Both the position numbers and the translations under genes were made by a program. The notes beneath the pieces were generated by a model. That model searched no databases. It worked only from the letters and a program-made list of their open reading frames with translations, and was not told the DNA's origin. This document shows, piece by piece, positions 1 to 8,009 of a stretch of 64,000 bases of DNA. Each line of letters starts with the position of its first letter. The stretch's first letter is position 1. This stretch comes from Amycolatopsis xylanica. Its GTDB lineage: Bacteria; Actinomycetota; Actinomycetes; Mycobacteriales; Pseudonocardiaceae. The stretch covers positions 186,001-250,000 of the forward strand of contig NZ_FNON01000005.1 in the NCBI RefSeq assembly GCF_900107045.1. The letters run 5' to 3'.

Positions 1-349
1 CGGCGGACCAGCCGGGCAGGCCGAGAGAGGCCCACTCGTCCAAGTCCTCGGCCGGTGCCCAGAAGGCGATGCACGAGTTGTGCGACGAGCAGCCGCCGAG
101 CACGCGGGCCCTGGCGTGGCGCAGGAAGGAGTTGCCGGATTCCTGAGGCTCGACAAGGTAATCCCAGTCGTAGCCCGACTCCAGCAGCGCCATCCACTTG
201 GTGAGTGAGAGCACCGCGTCATCGTCCACATCGGACGGCCCGGCCTCCAGCAGGCAGACCGTGACCGACGGGTCCTCGGTCAGTCTGGCCGCGACCACCG
301 AGCCCGCCGTGCCGCCGCCGACCACGATGTAGTCGTACTCGTCAGTCAC
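1..349 (-). CDS. GMC-family oxidoreductase (choline dehydrogenase-like), N-terminal part
   Basis: Only the first ~116 residues are in the window; the gene runs off the left edge. The protein opens with the FAD-binding dinucleotide fold (DYIVVGGGTAGSVVAARL near residues 6-23, then LLEAG) and continues with the GMC signature around RARVLGGCSSHN, where the flavin is contacted. It should be an FAD enzyme oxidising an alcohol to an aldehyde. The GTG start at 349 overlaps the end of the upstream permease gene by 8 bases, so the two are translationally coupled. With a betaine-aldehyde-dehydrogenase-like gene first in the same operon, choline is the likeliest substrate, giving betaine aldehyde. Substrate assignment is by context only, since the C-terminal catalytic His/Asn region is not visible. 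Confidence 0.85.
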   Translation of the reverse strand, partial: MTDEYDYIVVGGGTAGSVVAARLTEDPSVTVCLLEAGPSDVDDDAVLSLTKWMALLESGYDWDYLVEPQESGNSFLRHARARVLGGCSSHNSCIAFWAPAEDLDEWASLGLPGWSA

Positions 350-1841
350 CCAGAACCTCCTCGATCGCCGCGTGGTCGGCCAGCACCCCGGTCTTGTGCC
401 GCAGCACGAACCAGTAGTAGCCGAACCCGACCAGTCCCACGATGCCGACGAACAGCACCGCGCCCCATTCCAGATACCAGTGATACGGCGGCGTCGCGTT
501 GTAGACGTCGCGCCGGGGCCAGGCCAGGTTCACCACGACCGCGCCGCCCCACAGCACGCCCAGGATGTTGACCGGCAGGCCGAACTTGCCGAGAGAGAAG
601 TACTTCTGGCCGGGCTGCTCGGGCGGCGGCCACTGCCCGCGCAGCCGTTTGAGCAGCATCGGCACCGTCACCAGCAGGTACGCCAGGTAGATCATGATGA
701 TGCCGATACTGGTGATCACCGTGAAGATCTGCGGCTGGTTGATGTTGACCACCAGGATCAGCAGCGCGAGCACGCCGGTGATCACCGCGGGCACCACCGG
801 CGTCTTGGTCTTCGGCGAGACCCGCGCGAGCTTCGACCCGGCGGGCAGGTTGTTGTCGCGGGCCATCGCGAACATCATCCGGATCGCCGCCGACTGCACC
901 GCCAGGTTGCACACGGTGATGGCGATGACCACCGCGATCAGGAAGATCTTGCCGACCGTGCTGCCCAGCACGTCCAGCACGATGAACTGCAGCCCGCCCG
1001 TGTCGATCTGCGGGTTGTTGATGTCGCCCACGGCCATCAGCGCGAACAGCAGGATGAGCCCGCCGATGACGAACGACGCGATCAGCGCCCGCATGATCGC
1101 CTTGGGCGCGTTCTTGCGCGGGTCGTGCGACTCCTCGCCGAGCGAACTCGCGGTGTCGAAGCCGTACATGACATACGTGGAAGCCAGCGACGCCACCAAG
1201 AACGCGCCGAAGTAGCCCCACGGCTGACCGGCGCCCTTGTCGTGCGTCTCCATCACCACCGACGGCCCGCGCGTGATGTTCACCGCCAGCGCGATGATCA
1301 GCAGCACCGCGGCGATCAGCTCGATGAACACGCCGACACTGTTGAGCGTCGCCATCAGCTTGACGCCCCAGGCGTTCACCAGTGTGGTGAACAGGATCAG
1401 CACGCCGCCGAGGATCACCGCGTTGACCGCGGGGTCCTCGGCGAACTGGAAGAACGACGCGATCTGCGGCAGCGTGATCTGGTAGGCCAGCGCTACCGCC
1501 GCGATGGTCACGATCGACGCGGTGAGCATCATCCAGCCCGCCAGCCACGCCACGTGCGGGTTGCCGAGTTTCTTCGACCAGTTGTAGATCGAACCGGCCA
1601 CCGGGTAGTGCGCGGCCAGTTCGGCGAAGGACAACGCGACCATCAGCTGGCCGGCGAACACGAGCGGCCACGACCACCAATAAGCCGGGCCACCGAAGGA
1701 AAAACCGAAATAGAAGAGCTGGAACGTGCCGGTCAGGATCGAGATATAGCTGATGCCGGCGGCGAAAGTGTGGAAGTTGCCTAGCGTCCGTTCTAGTTCC
1801 TGCTTGTATCCGAACCCTGCGAGACCGTCGTCAGCCGACAT
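342..1841 (-). CDS. APC-superfamily amino acid/choline permease
   Basis: A 499-residue integral membrane protein with about twelve hydrophobic segments. It opens with the APC-type element GYKQELERTLGNFHTFA and carries the conserved loop YGFDTASSLGEESHDPRKNAP. I chose ATG 1841 because a GAAAGGA ribosome site sits 8 bases upstream; the longer frame would run into the preceding dehydrogenase gene. It lies between a BetB-like aldehyde dehydrogenase and a GMC oxidoreductase, so it probably imports their substrate (choline, betaine or a related amine). It is clearly paralogous to the permease at 29558-31030, with the same N-terminal motif order and the same acidic loop. The transported molecule cannot be read from the sequence. 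Confidence 0.88.
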   Translation of the reverse strand: MSADDGLAGFGYKQELERTLGNFHTFAAGISYISILTGTFQLFYFGFSFGGPAYWWSWPLVFAGQLMVALSFAELAAHYPVAGSIYNWSKKLGNPHVAWLAGWMMLTASIVTIAAVALAYQITLPQIASFFQFAEDPAVNAVILGGVLILFTTLVNAWGVKLMATLNSVGVFIELIAAVLLIIALAVNITRGPSVVMETHDKGAGQPWGYFGAFLVASLASTYVMYGFDTASSLGEESHDPRKNAPKAIMRALIASFVIGGLILLFALMAVGDINNPQIDTGGLQFIVLDVLGSTVGKIFLIAVVIAITVCNLAVQSAAIRMMFAMARDNNLPAGSKLARVSPKTKTPVVPAVITGVLALLILVVNINQPQIFTVITSIGIIMIYLAYLLVTVPMLLKRLRGQWPPPEQPGQKYFSLGKFGLPVNILGVLWGGAVVVNLAWPRRDVYNATPPYHWYLEWGAVLFVGIVGLVGFGYYWFVLRHKTGVLADHAAIEEVLGD

Positions 1842-1855
1842 AACGCGTCCTTTCG

Positions 1856-3334
1856 CTAGGCGGGCTCCCCGGAAAACCACCGCTGCGGAGCGGGCTTGAG
1901 GTTCTGGTAGATGTGCTTGATCTCCTGGTACTCGCCGAGTCCGGTCGGGCCGAGCTCACGCCCGGTACCGGACTGCTTGAAGCCGCCCCATTCCGCCTGC
2001 GGCAGATACGGGTGATAGTCGTTGATCCACACGGTGCCGTGCCGGAGCCTGCCCGCGACGCGTTGCGCACGCGAGGCGTCGTTGGTGAAGATGCCGCCCG
2101 CGAGCCCGTAGTGCGTGTCGTTGGCGAGGCGGACGGCCTCGTCCTCGTCGGCGAAGGTCTCGATGGTCAGCACCGGGCCGAACGACTCCTCGGTGACGGC
2201 GAACCCGCCCGGTTTGACGTTGTCCAGCACGGTCGGCAGGTAGTAATAGCCATCCTGGAGCGCCGGATCGTCCGGCCGCTTGCCGCCGGTGAGCAGCTTC
2301 GCGCCCTCCTCGATCGCTTTGGCCACATAGGTTTCGACCTTGTCGCGGTGCGCGGCCGAGATGAGCGGGCCGGTCTCCGCGCGCTCGTCGAACGGGCCGC
2401 CGAGCCGGATCAGCTCGGCGCGGCGCACGACTTCGGCGACGAACTCGTCATGCCACTCCTCGGCGAGGATCAGCCGCGCGCCCGCCGAGCAGACCTGGCC
2501 GGAGTGCAGGAAGACCGCGGTGAGCGCGTAGTCGACCGCGGTGTCGAAATCCGCGTCGGCGAACACCACGTTGGGGTTCTTGCCGCCGAGTTCCAGCGCG
2601 ACCTTCTTGACGGTCGCGGCCGCCGAGGCGGCGATGATCCTGCCGGTCGCCAGCCCGCCGGTGAACGACACCAGATCGACGTCCGGATGCTCGGACAGCG
2701 GCGCGCCCGCCTGCGGCCCGGCGCCGAGCACGAGGTTGGCAACGCCGTCGGGGAGCCCGGCCTCTTGCAGCAGCTTCATGAACATGATCGCCGTGTGCGG
2801 GGTCAATTCACTGGGCTTGAGAACGAAGGTGTTCCCGGCCGCCAGCGCCGGTGCAATCTTCCACACTGTCTGCAGCAGCGGGTAATTCCATGGGGTGATG
2901 AGGCCGCAGACGCCGACCGGCTCGTGCACGATCCGGCTGAACGAGTCCGCGCTGCCCGTGTCCACGATCCGCCCGGCGTCCTGGCCGGCGAGCTTGCCGA
3001 AGTAGCGGAGACAGGCCGCGATATCGGCCATGTCGTATTCGCTTTCGACGAGCCGCTTGCCCGTATCGAGTGACTCGGCGCGCGCGAAACCGGCAGAGTC
3101 GCGATCGAGCAGATCGGCGACCTTGAGCAGGAGGTTCCCCCGTTCGGCGGCGGAGGTCGACGGCCATGGGCCGGTGTCGTAGGCCACTCTGGCGGCGGTG
3201 ATGGCCGCCACGGTGTCCTCGGGCACCGCCTCCGCGACCGTCGCGACCAGGGAGTTGTCCGCTGGACAGCGGATCTCCCTGGTGCCGCCTGCCACCGAGT
3301 CGACCCAGCGGCCGCCAATGAAGAAATCCGCCAT
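1856..3334 (-). CDS. betB: Betaine-aldehyde-dehydrogenase-like NAD(P)+ aldehyde dehydrogenase
   Basis: A complete 492-residue aldehyde dehydrogenase. The general base is Glu248 in VALELGGKNP and the nucleophile is Cys282 in HSGQVCSAG; the NAD-binding segment TPWNYPL begins near residue 148. The C-terminal stretch VWINDYHPYLPQAEWGG is, in my memory, typical of betaine aldehyde dehydrogenases, so oxidation of betaine aldehyde to glycine betaine is the best guess. ATG 3334 has a GGAG site 7 bases upstream; an ATG 21 bases earlier gives only an unconserved extension. It is first in an operon with the permease and GMC oxidoreductase. The gap to the permease start is negative (stop at 1856, next ATG at 1841, 14 bases apart). 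4-aminobutyraldehyde-type substrates remain possible. Confidence 0.85.
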   Translation of the reverse strand: MADFFIGGRWVDSVAGGTREIRCPADNSLVATVAEAVPEDTVAAITAARVAYDTGPWPSTSAAERGNLLLKVADLLDRDSAGFARAESLDTGKRLVESEYDMADIAACLRYFGKLAGQDAGRIVDTGSADSFSRIVHEPVGVCGLITPWNYPLLQTVWKIAPALAAGNTFVLKPSELTPHTAIMFMKLLQEAGLPDGVANLVLGAGPQAGAPLSEHPDVDLVSFTGGLATGRIIAASAAATVKKVALELGGKNPNVVFADADFDTAVDYALTAVFLHSGQVCSAGARLILAEEWHDEFVAEVVRRAELIRLGGPFDERAETGPLISAAHRDKVETYVAKAIEEGAKLLTGGKRPDDPALQDGYYYLPTVLDNVKPGGFAVTEESFGPVLTIETFADEDEAVRLANDTHYGLAGGIFTNDASRAQRVAGRLRHGTVWINDYHPYLPQAEWGGFKQSGTGRELGPTGLGEYQEIKHIYQNLKPAPQRWFSGEPA

Positions 3335-3390
3335 CAAGCCACTCCAAGGGCTCATCCGTCTACGCCGAAGGTGTGATTATCGCGGTCACG

Positions 3391-3418
3391 GTCGAACACC
3401 GCCACTCGTCGATAGACT
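3391..3418 (+). promoter_or_regulatory. Candidate dxs promoter
   Basis: TAGACT at 3413-3418 fits an actinobacterial -10 hexamer, with a weak -35-like GTCGAA at 3391-3396 and 16 bases between them. It would place transcription start about 20 bases before the dxs GTG, leaving room for the GAGAGG ribosome site at 3435-3440. It lies in the divergent interval between betB and dxs. This is pattern matching only. Confidence 0.35.
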
Positions 3419-3446
3419 GTGCGGACTAACAGGCGAGAGGTGGGGT

Positions 3447-5369
3447 GTGACGATGCTGGAGTCCGTCAACGGACCGGCTGACTTGAAGCGGATGGATCAC
3501 GAGCAGCTCGGCGGGCTGGCCGCGGAGATCCGTGACTTCCTCGTCGAGAAGGTCCGCCTCGCGGGCGGGCACCTCGGCCCGAACCTCGGTGTCGTCGAAC
3601 TGACCCTGGCGCTGCACCGGGTGTTCGACTCGCCGCGCGACGCGATCGTGTGGGACGTCGGCCACCAGTCCTACGTGCACAAGATCGTCACCGGGCGGCA
3701 GGCCGGGTTCGACAAGCTGCGGCAGGTCGGCGGGGTCACCGGCTACCCGGCGCGCGACGAGAGCGAGCACGACCTCGTCGAGAACAGCCACGCCTCGACC
3801 GCGCTGTCGTACGTGGACGGTCTCGCGAAGGCGTTCAAGCTCGCGGGTGAGCGACGCCACGCGATCGCCGTCGTCGGTGACGGCGCGCTCACCGGCGGTA
3901 TGTGCTGGGAGGCGCTGAACAACATCGCCGCCGACCGCTCGCGCCCGGTCATCATCGTCGTCAACGACAACGGCCGTTCCTACTCGCCGACCATCGGCGG
4001 CTTCGCGGAGAACCTCGCGTCGCTGCGGCTCAAGCCCGGCTACGAACGCTTCCTCGACCTGGGCCGCGCGATGCTGCAGCGCGTCCCGGTGGTCGGCAAG
4101 CCGATCTACGCGGCGCTGCACGCCGCCAAGGCCGGTCTCAAGGACGCAGTGCTGCACCAGCCGATGTTCTCCGACCTCGGCATCAAGTACGTCGGCCCGG
4201 TCGACGGGCACGACCTGGTCGCGCTGGAGAAGGCCTTCCAGCACGCCAAGAGCTTCGGCGGCACGGTCATCGTGCACGTCGCCACGGAGAAGGGGCACGG
4301 CTACGAGCCCGCCGTCTCCGACGAGCACGACCAGATGCACCAGACCGACGCGATCGACCCCGAGACCGGCCTGCCCCCGGTCAAGGGCCCGAGCTGGACC
4401 GGCGTGTTCGCCGACGAGATGGTCAAGATCGGCCACGACCGCGACGACGTGGTGGCCATCACCGCGGCCATGCTCCGCTCGACCGGCCTGCACAAGTTCG
4501 CCGAGGCCTTCCCCGACCGCTGGTACGACGTCGGCATCGCCGAGCAGCACGCGGTCACCTCGGCCGCCGGGCTCGCGATGGGCGGGCTGCACCCGGTCGT
4601 CGCGATCTACTCGACGTTCCTCAACCGCGCGTTCGACCAGCTCCTGATGGACGTCGCGCTGCACAAGCAGCCGGTGACGCTGATCCTCGACCGCGCGGGC
4701 ATCACCGGCCCCGACGGCAAGAGCCACCACGGCATGTGGGACCTGTCGCTGCTCGGCATGGTCCCCGGCATGCACGTCGCCGCGCCCCGCGATGCCCTTA
4801 CCCTGCGCGAAGAACTGCGCGAGGCGGTGTCCATTTCGGACGGTCCGAGCGCGCTGCGCTTCTCGCGCGGCGGCGTGGTCGACTCGGTGCCGGCACTCGA
4901 GCGCGTCGGCGTCGTCGACGTGCTGCGCCGCCCGGCCGCGTCGGCCGAGGCCGACGTCCTGCTGGTCGCGGTCGGCGCGTTCGCGAAGCTGGGTCTCGCC
5001 GCGGCGGACCGCCTGGCCGATCAGGGCATCGGCGTGACGGTCGTCGACCCGCGCTGGGTACTGCCGGTGCCGGGCGAGCTGGTCGCGCTGGCGTCGCAGC
5101 ACAAGCTCGTGGTGACCGTGGAGGACAGCGGCCGCCACGGCGGCTTCGGCTCGGCGCTCTCGGCGGTCTTCCGCGACGCGGAGTGCGACGTGCCGCTGCG
5201 CGATCTCGCGGTGCCGCAGGAGTTCCACGAGCACGCCTCGCGCGACGAGGTCCTCACCCGCCTGGGCCTGACGGCGCAGGACGTCGCGCGCCGCGTGACC
5301 GAGTGGACGGCCAACCTCGCGCCCGCCAAGACCGCCGAGGCCGAGCAGCAGGTGGCCTCCCAGGAGTAA
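3447..5369 (+). CDS. dxs: 1-deoxy-D-xylulose-5-phosphate synthase
   Basis: A 640-residue ThDP enzyme that condenses pyruvate and glyceraldehyde-3-phosphate to DXP, the first step of the MEP isoprenoid pathway. The N-terminal half has the family block KTGGHLGPNLG-like (LAGGHLGPNLGVVELTLALH), then WDVGHQSYVHK, the ThDP motif GDGALTGG and VVNDNGRSYSPTIGG. The central part has the transketolase pyrimidine-binding block DVGIAEQHAVTSAAGLA, and a C-terminal transketolase domain follows. GTG 3447 has GAGAGG six bases upstream; ATG 3453 in the same frame would leave 12 bases. The gene stands alone, divergent from betB. In mycobacteria dxs lies near RNase D, DUF3000 and hemE; here ~26 kb of catabolic genes separates it from them. 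Confidence 0.97.
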   Translation: MTMLESVNGPADLKRMDHEQLGGLAAEIRDFLVEKVRLAGGHLGPNLGVVELTLALHRVFDSPRDAIVWDVGHQSYVHKIVTGRQAGFDKLRQVGGVTGYPARDESEHDLVENSHASTALSYVDGLAKAFKLAGERRHAIAVVGDGALTGGMCWEALNNIAADRSRPVIIVVNDNGRSYSPTIGGFAENLASLRLKPGYERFLDLGRAMLQRVPVVGKPIYAALHAAKAGLKDAVLHQPMFSDLGIKYVGPVDGHDLVALEKAFQHAKSFGGTVIVHVATEKGHGYEPAVSDEHDQMHQTDAIDPETGLPPVKGPSWTGVFADEMVKIGHDRDDVVAITAAMLRSTGLHKFAEAFPDRWYDVGIAEQHAVTSAAGLAMGGLHPVVAIYSTFLNRAFDQLLMDVALHKQPVTLILDRAGITGPDGKSHHGMWDLSLLGMVPGMHVAAPRDALTLREELREAVSISDGPSALRFSRGGVVDSVPALERVGVVDVLRRPAASAEADVLLVAVGAFAKLGLAAADRLADQGIGVTVVDPRWVLPVPGELVALASQHKLVVTVEDSGRHGGFGSALSAVFRDAECDVPLRDLAVPQEFHEHASRDEVLTRLGLTAQDVARRVTEWTANLAPAKTAEAEQQVASQE

Positions 5370-5370
5370 A

Positions 5371-5679
5371 GGCTCGTGAGCGTTGCGGCCGGGTCTAACG
5401 GACCGGTAACTGGCTACCTACCACGCGAGTCTCGGCACGAGTGGAAGGTTTGCTCCGTTAGATGCAGAAATTCTTCCACTCGCTCGAGCTCGTCCACCCT
5501 GGGCACGTGACAAGGGCCGCCCTTGCAACGCTCTGGGTGACAAGGGCCGCCCTTGTCACCCAGACCGGGCCCGGCGTGTGGGAACGGAGCGTTGAACGCC
5601 TCGTTTCCCACACGCCACCACACATAAGTCACTTTCGTTCCGCTGAGCGTGACACAAGCCCCGCCCGTGCACGCCAGCC
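5371..5679. repeat. Left arm of a ~310-bp inverted repeat made of nested palindromes
   Basis: This gene-free stretch is repeated in inverted orientation at 6293-6605 with, by eye, close to 90% identity. From left to right it holds half of the CTCGTGAG...GTTAG palindrome family (5372-5412), a hairpin around ACTCG elements (5436-5495), two tandem copies of the palindrome GACAAGGGCCGCCCTTG (about 5507-5565), a ~44-base hairpin built on GGCGTGTGGGAA and TTCCCACACGCC (about 5573-5617), and a block with CACTTTCGTTCCGCTGAGCG (about 5632). I see no protein gene in it. Between 5680 and 5756 there is another half palindrome reading AACCGCCCGCAACGCTCACG. Confidence 0.85.
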
Positions 5680-5756
5680 AAGGCGACGTCACGGGCAGGT
5701 CGTCGAATACCGGTTCGCTCTAACCGCCCGCAACGCTCACGACCCCCAGCAGTGGG

Positions 5757-6224
5757 TCAGCAGCTGTAGCGCTGGTAGACCTCGCGTGCCGAGTTGAAAT
5801 AGAGCTTGTCGTAGGTGAAGGGGCGGCCCCAGTCGTAGCGCGGGCCGCCGTCGTCCATGCGCGGGCTGTCGAACGTGGGGAAGTCGTGCGGTTTCGGCGG
5901 CTCGGGCACGAAGAACTCGCCCGCTCCCGCACCCGCCACGATCTGGAACCGCGTGTGCCAGATGTCGCCGCTGTGCGTGCTGTCGGTCCAGGTCCTGGCA
6001 CTCCAGTACCCCGTGCCGTCGGAGTAGAAGGTCAGTGTCCCGTTGGTCTGGTGGCAGTCGCCGACCCGGAGCTCGCCCCAGGTGAATCGCTGATAGGCGA
6101 GATCCTGGGTGACCATGCCCGAGGTGACGGTCGGCTGGGTCGAGGCCTCGGCGGCGGTGCTCAGTAGCGTGCCCGCCGCGGCGAGCACGGCGACGAAGAC
6201 GGTGCGCACACGGTTTCGGATCAT
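5757..6224 (-). CDS. Small secreted protein, DUF6294-like
   Basis: A 155-residue protein with a signal peptide: basic MIRNRVR, a hydrophobic stretch to about residue 24 and a likely cut at AEA-S. The mature part has a FTWGELRVGDC motif, a DGTGYWSARTWTD segment with THSGDIWH, and FDSPRMDDG followed by a C-terminal YSC. I remember this pattern from actinobacterial family DUF6294, of unknown function; that match is from memory. Two Cys (GDC and the terminal YSC) may pair outside the cell. No convincing ribosome site precedes ATG 6224, so the start is a guess supported by the signal peptide. The gene sits alone inside a long inverted repeat, as if the repeats and gene formed one cassette. Confidence 0.7.
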   Translation of the reverse strand: MIRNRVRTVFVAVLAAAGTLLSTAAEASTQPTVTSGMVTQDLAYQRFTWGELRVGDCHQTNGTLTFYSDGTGYWSARTWTDSTHSGDIWHTRFQIVAGAGAGEFFVPEPPKPHDFPTFDSPRMDDGGPRYDWGRPFTYDKLYFNSAREVYQRYSC

Positions 6225-6292
6225 GGAATACCAGACCAGAGCCGCCCGAGCGGCCACAACGGACGATCGGGCGGCCCTAAGGGTGTGGTCTC

Positions 6293-6605
6293 GGCTGGTC
6301 GGCACGAACGGGGCTTGTGTCACTCTCAGCGGAACAAAAGTGACTTCTGTGTGGTGGTGTGCGGGAAACGAGGCGTTCAACGCTCCGTTTCCCACACACC
6401 GGGCCCCGGCCTGGGTGACAAGGGCGGCCCTTGTCACCCAGAGCGTTGCAAGGGCGCCCCTTGTCACGTGCCAAGGGTGAACGAGCCCGAGCGAGTGGGA
6501 GGATTTCTGCATCTAACGGAGCAAAACTCCCACTCGCGCCGAGACTCGGGGCGGTAGGCAGGCGAGTACCGGTCCGCTAGAACCGGCCGCAACACTCACG
6601 ACTCA
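6293..6605. repeat. Right arm of the ~310-bp inverted repeat
   Basis: Reverse-complement copy of 5371-5679, with the same internal order read backwards: the CACTCTCAGCGGAAC block, a GTGCGGGAAACG/CGTTTCCCACAC hairpin (about 6358-6397), two GACAAGGGCGGCCCTTG palindromes (about 6416-6470), the ACTCG hairpin with TCTGCATCTAACGGAGCAAA (about 6490-6540), and a family-A half palindrome ending in CAACACTCACGA. It reaches the stop codon of the dehydrogenase gene at 6606. The interval 6225-6292 between this arm and the small secreted-protein gene shows nothing else. Confidence 0.85.
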
Positions 6606-8009
6606 TTACCCGAGATTCGTCATCACGTGCTTGATGCGCGTGTATTCGTTGAACGCGTAGCCGGACAAGTCCTTGCCGTGCCCCGAGTGCCCGAAGCCGC
6701 CGTGCGGCATCTCCGAGACCAGCGGGCCGTGCGTGTTGATCCAGACGCAGCCGAAGTCCAGCTCGCCGGAGACCCGGACCGCGCGCGAGTGGTCGTTCGT
6801 CCAGATCGACGACGCCAGCCCGTACGGGACACCGTTGGCCAGCGCGACGGCCTCCTCCTCGGAGCCGAACTTCTGCACCGTGATGACCGGGCCGAAGATC
6901 TCCTCCTGGACGATCTCGTCGTCCTGCGCCAGCCCCGAGATCACCGTGGGGGCGTAGTAGAACCCGTCCGTCCCGTGCTGGGCTCCGCCCGTGTGCACCT
7001 GCGCGTGGCTCGGCACGCGGGCGACGAGCCCGCGCACGCGGTCGAACTGCGGGGCGCTGTTGAGCGGGCCGTAGTCCTCGCCGGGGGTCTGGGCGGCGGC
7101 GGTCTTGGTCAGCTCGGCGACGAACTCGTCGTGGATCGACTCGTGCACCAGCACGCGGCTGCCCGCCGTGCAGTCCTGGCCCGCGTTGTAGAACGCCGCG
7201 CCGACGATGCCCTCGGCGGCCGAAGCCACGTCGACGTCGTCGAAGACCAGGAGCGGCGCGTTGCCGCCGAGTTCCAGGTGCGTGCGCTTGAGGTCGGCCG
7301 CCGCCACCGTCGCGACGTCGATGCCGGCGCGGGTGGAGCCGGTGATCGACACGAGTTCGGTGATCGGGTGCTTGACCAGCGCGCGGCCGGTGTCGCGGTC
7401 GCCGCAGAGCACGTTGAACGCGCCTTGCGGCAGGAACTCCGACGCCACCTTGGCCAGCAGGACCGCGGTGCTGGGTGTCGTCTCGGCGGGCTTCAGCACG
7501 ACGGTGTTGCCCGCGGCCAAAGCGGGCGCGATCTTCCAGACGCCCATCATCAGCGGGTAGTTCCACGGCGCGATCTGCGCGCAGACGCCGATCGGCTCAC
7601 GGCGGATGACCGAGGACAGGCCCGGCGAGTACTCACCGGCGGCCGTGCCTTCGAGGTGTCGCGCCGCGCCCGCGAAGAACCGCAACGCGCTTACGCACTC
7701 AGGGATTTCCTCGTCGAGGACGACCTGGCGGATCTTGCCGGTCTCGCGGACTTCGGCGTCCGCGAACTCCTCGGCGCGGGCCTCCAGCGCGTCGGCGATC
7801 TTCAACAGCGCGAGCTGACGCTGGGCCGGGGTGCTCTTGCGCCACACCTTGAACGCGCGCTCGGCCGCTTCCAGCGCGGCGTCCACATCGGACTGCTCCG
7901 AGAGGACGCTGGCGCTGAACACCGTGCCGGTCGCGGGGTCCACCAGCTCCAGTGTGCGGTCGCCCGCTGCCGGGACTTCCTTGCCGTCCACGAAGTTCAG
8001 AACAGTCAT
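6606..8009 (-). CDS. Gamma-aminobutyraldehyde dehydrogenase-like enzyme
   Basis: A 467-residue aldehyde dehydrogenase with general base Glu246 (HLELGGNAP) and nucleophile Cys280 (YNAGQDCTAGSR). The NQDC-type context YNAGQDC and the pairing with an agmatinase-family gene point to oxidation of 4-aminobutyraldehyde or 4-guanidinobutyraldehyde to the acid (PatD/ProR type). It is last in a four-gene operon. Its ATG at 8009 overlaps the TGA of the ThDP gene by one base in an ATGA junction, so it is translationally coupled. A family-A half palindrome lies directly after its stop and may end transcription. It is a distant paralogue of betB in this window. Exact substrate is inferred from neighbours. 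Confidence 0.85.
   Translation of the reverse strand: MTVLNFVDGKEVPAAGDRTLELVDPATGTVFSASVLSEQSDVDAALEAAERAFKVWRKSTPAQRQLALLKIADALEARAEEFADAEVRETGKIRQVVLDEEIPECVSALRFFAGAARHLEGTAAGEYSPGLSSVIRREPIGVCAQIAPWNYPLMMGVWKIAPALAAGNTVVLKPAETTPSTAVLLAKVASEFLPQGAFNVLCGDRDTGRALVKHPITELVSITGSTRAGIDVATVAAADLKRTHLELGGNAPLLVFDDVDVASAAEGIVGAAFYNAGQDCTAGSRVLVHESIHDEFVAELTKTAAAQTPGEDYGPLNSAPQFDRVRGLVARVPSHAQVHTGGAQHGTDGFYYAPTVISGLAQDDEIVQEEIFGPVITVQKFGSEEEAVALANGVPYGLASSIWTNDHSRAVRVSGELDFGCVWINTHGPLVSEMPHGGFGHSGHGKDLSGYAFNEYTRIKHVMTNLG

Noticed and set aside
5371..6605. Insertion sequence with terminal inverted repeats
   Set aside because: The arms are ~310 bp, made of palindromes, and the only gene between is a secreted protein, with no transposase motif or visible target duplication.
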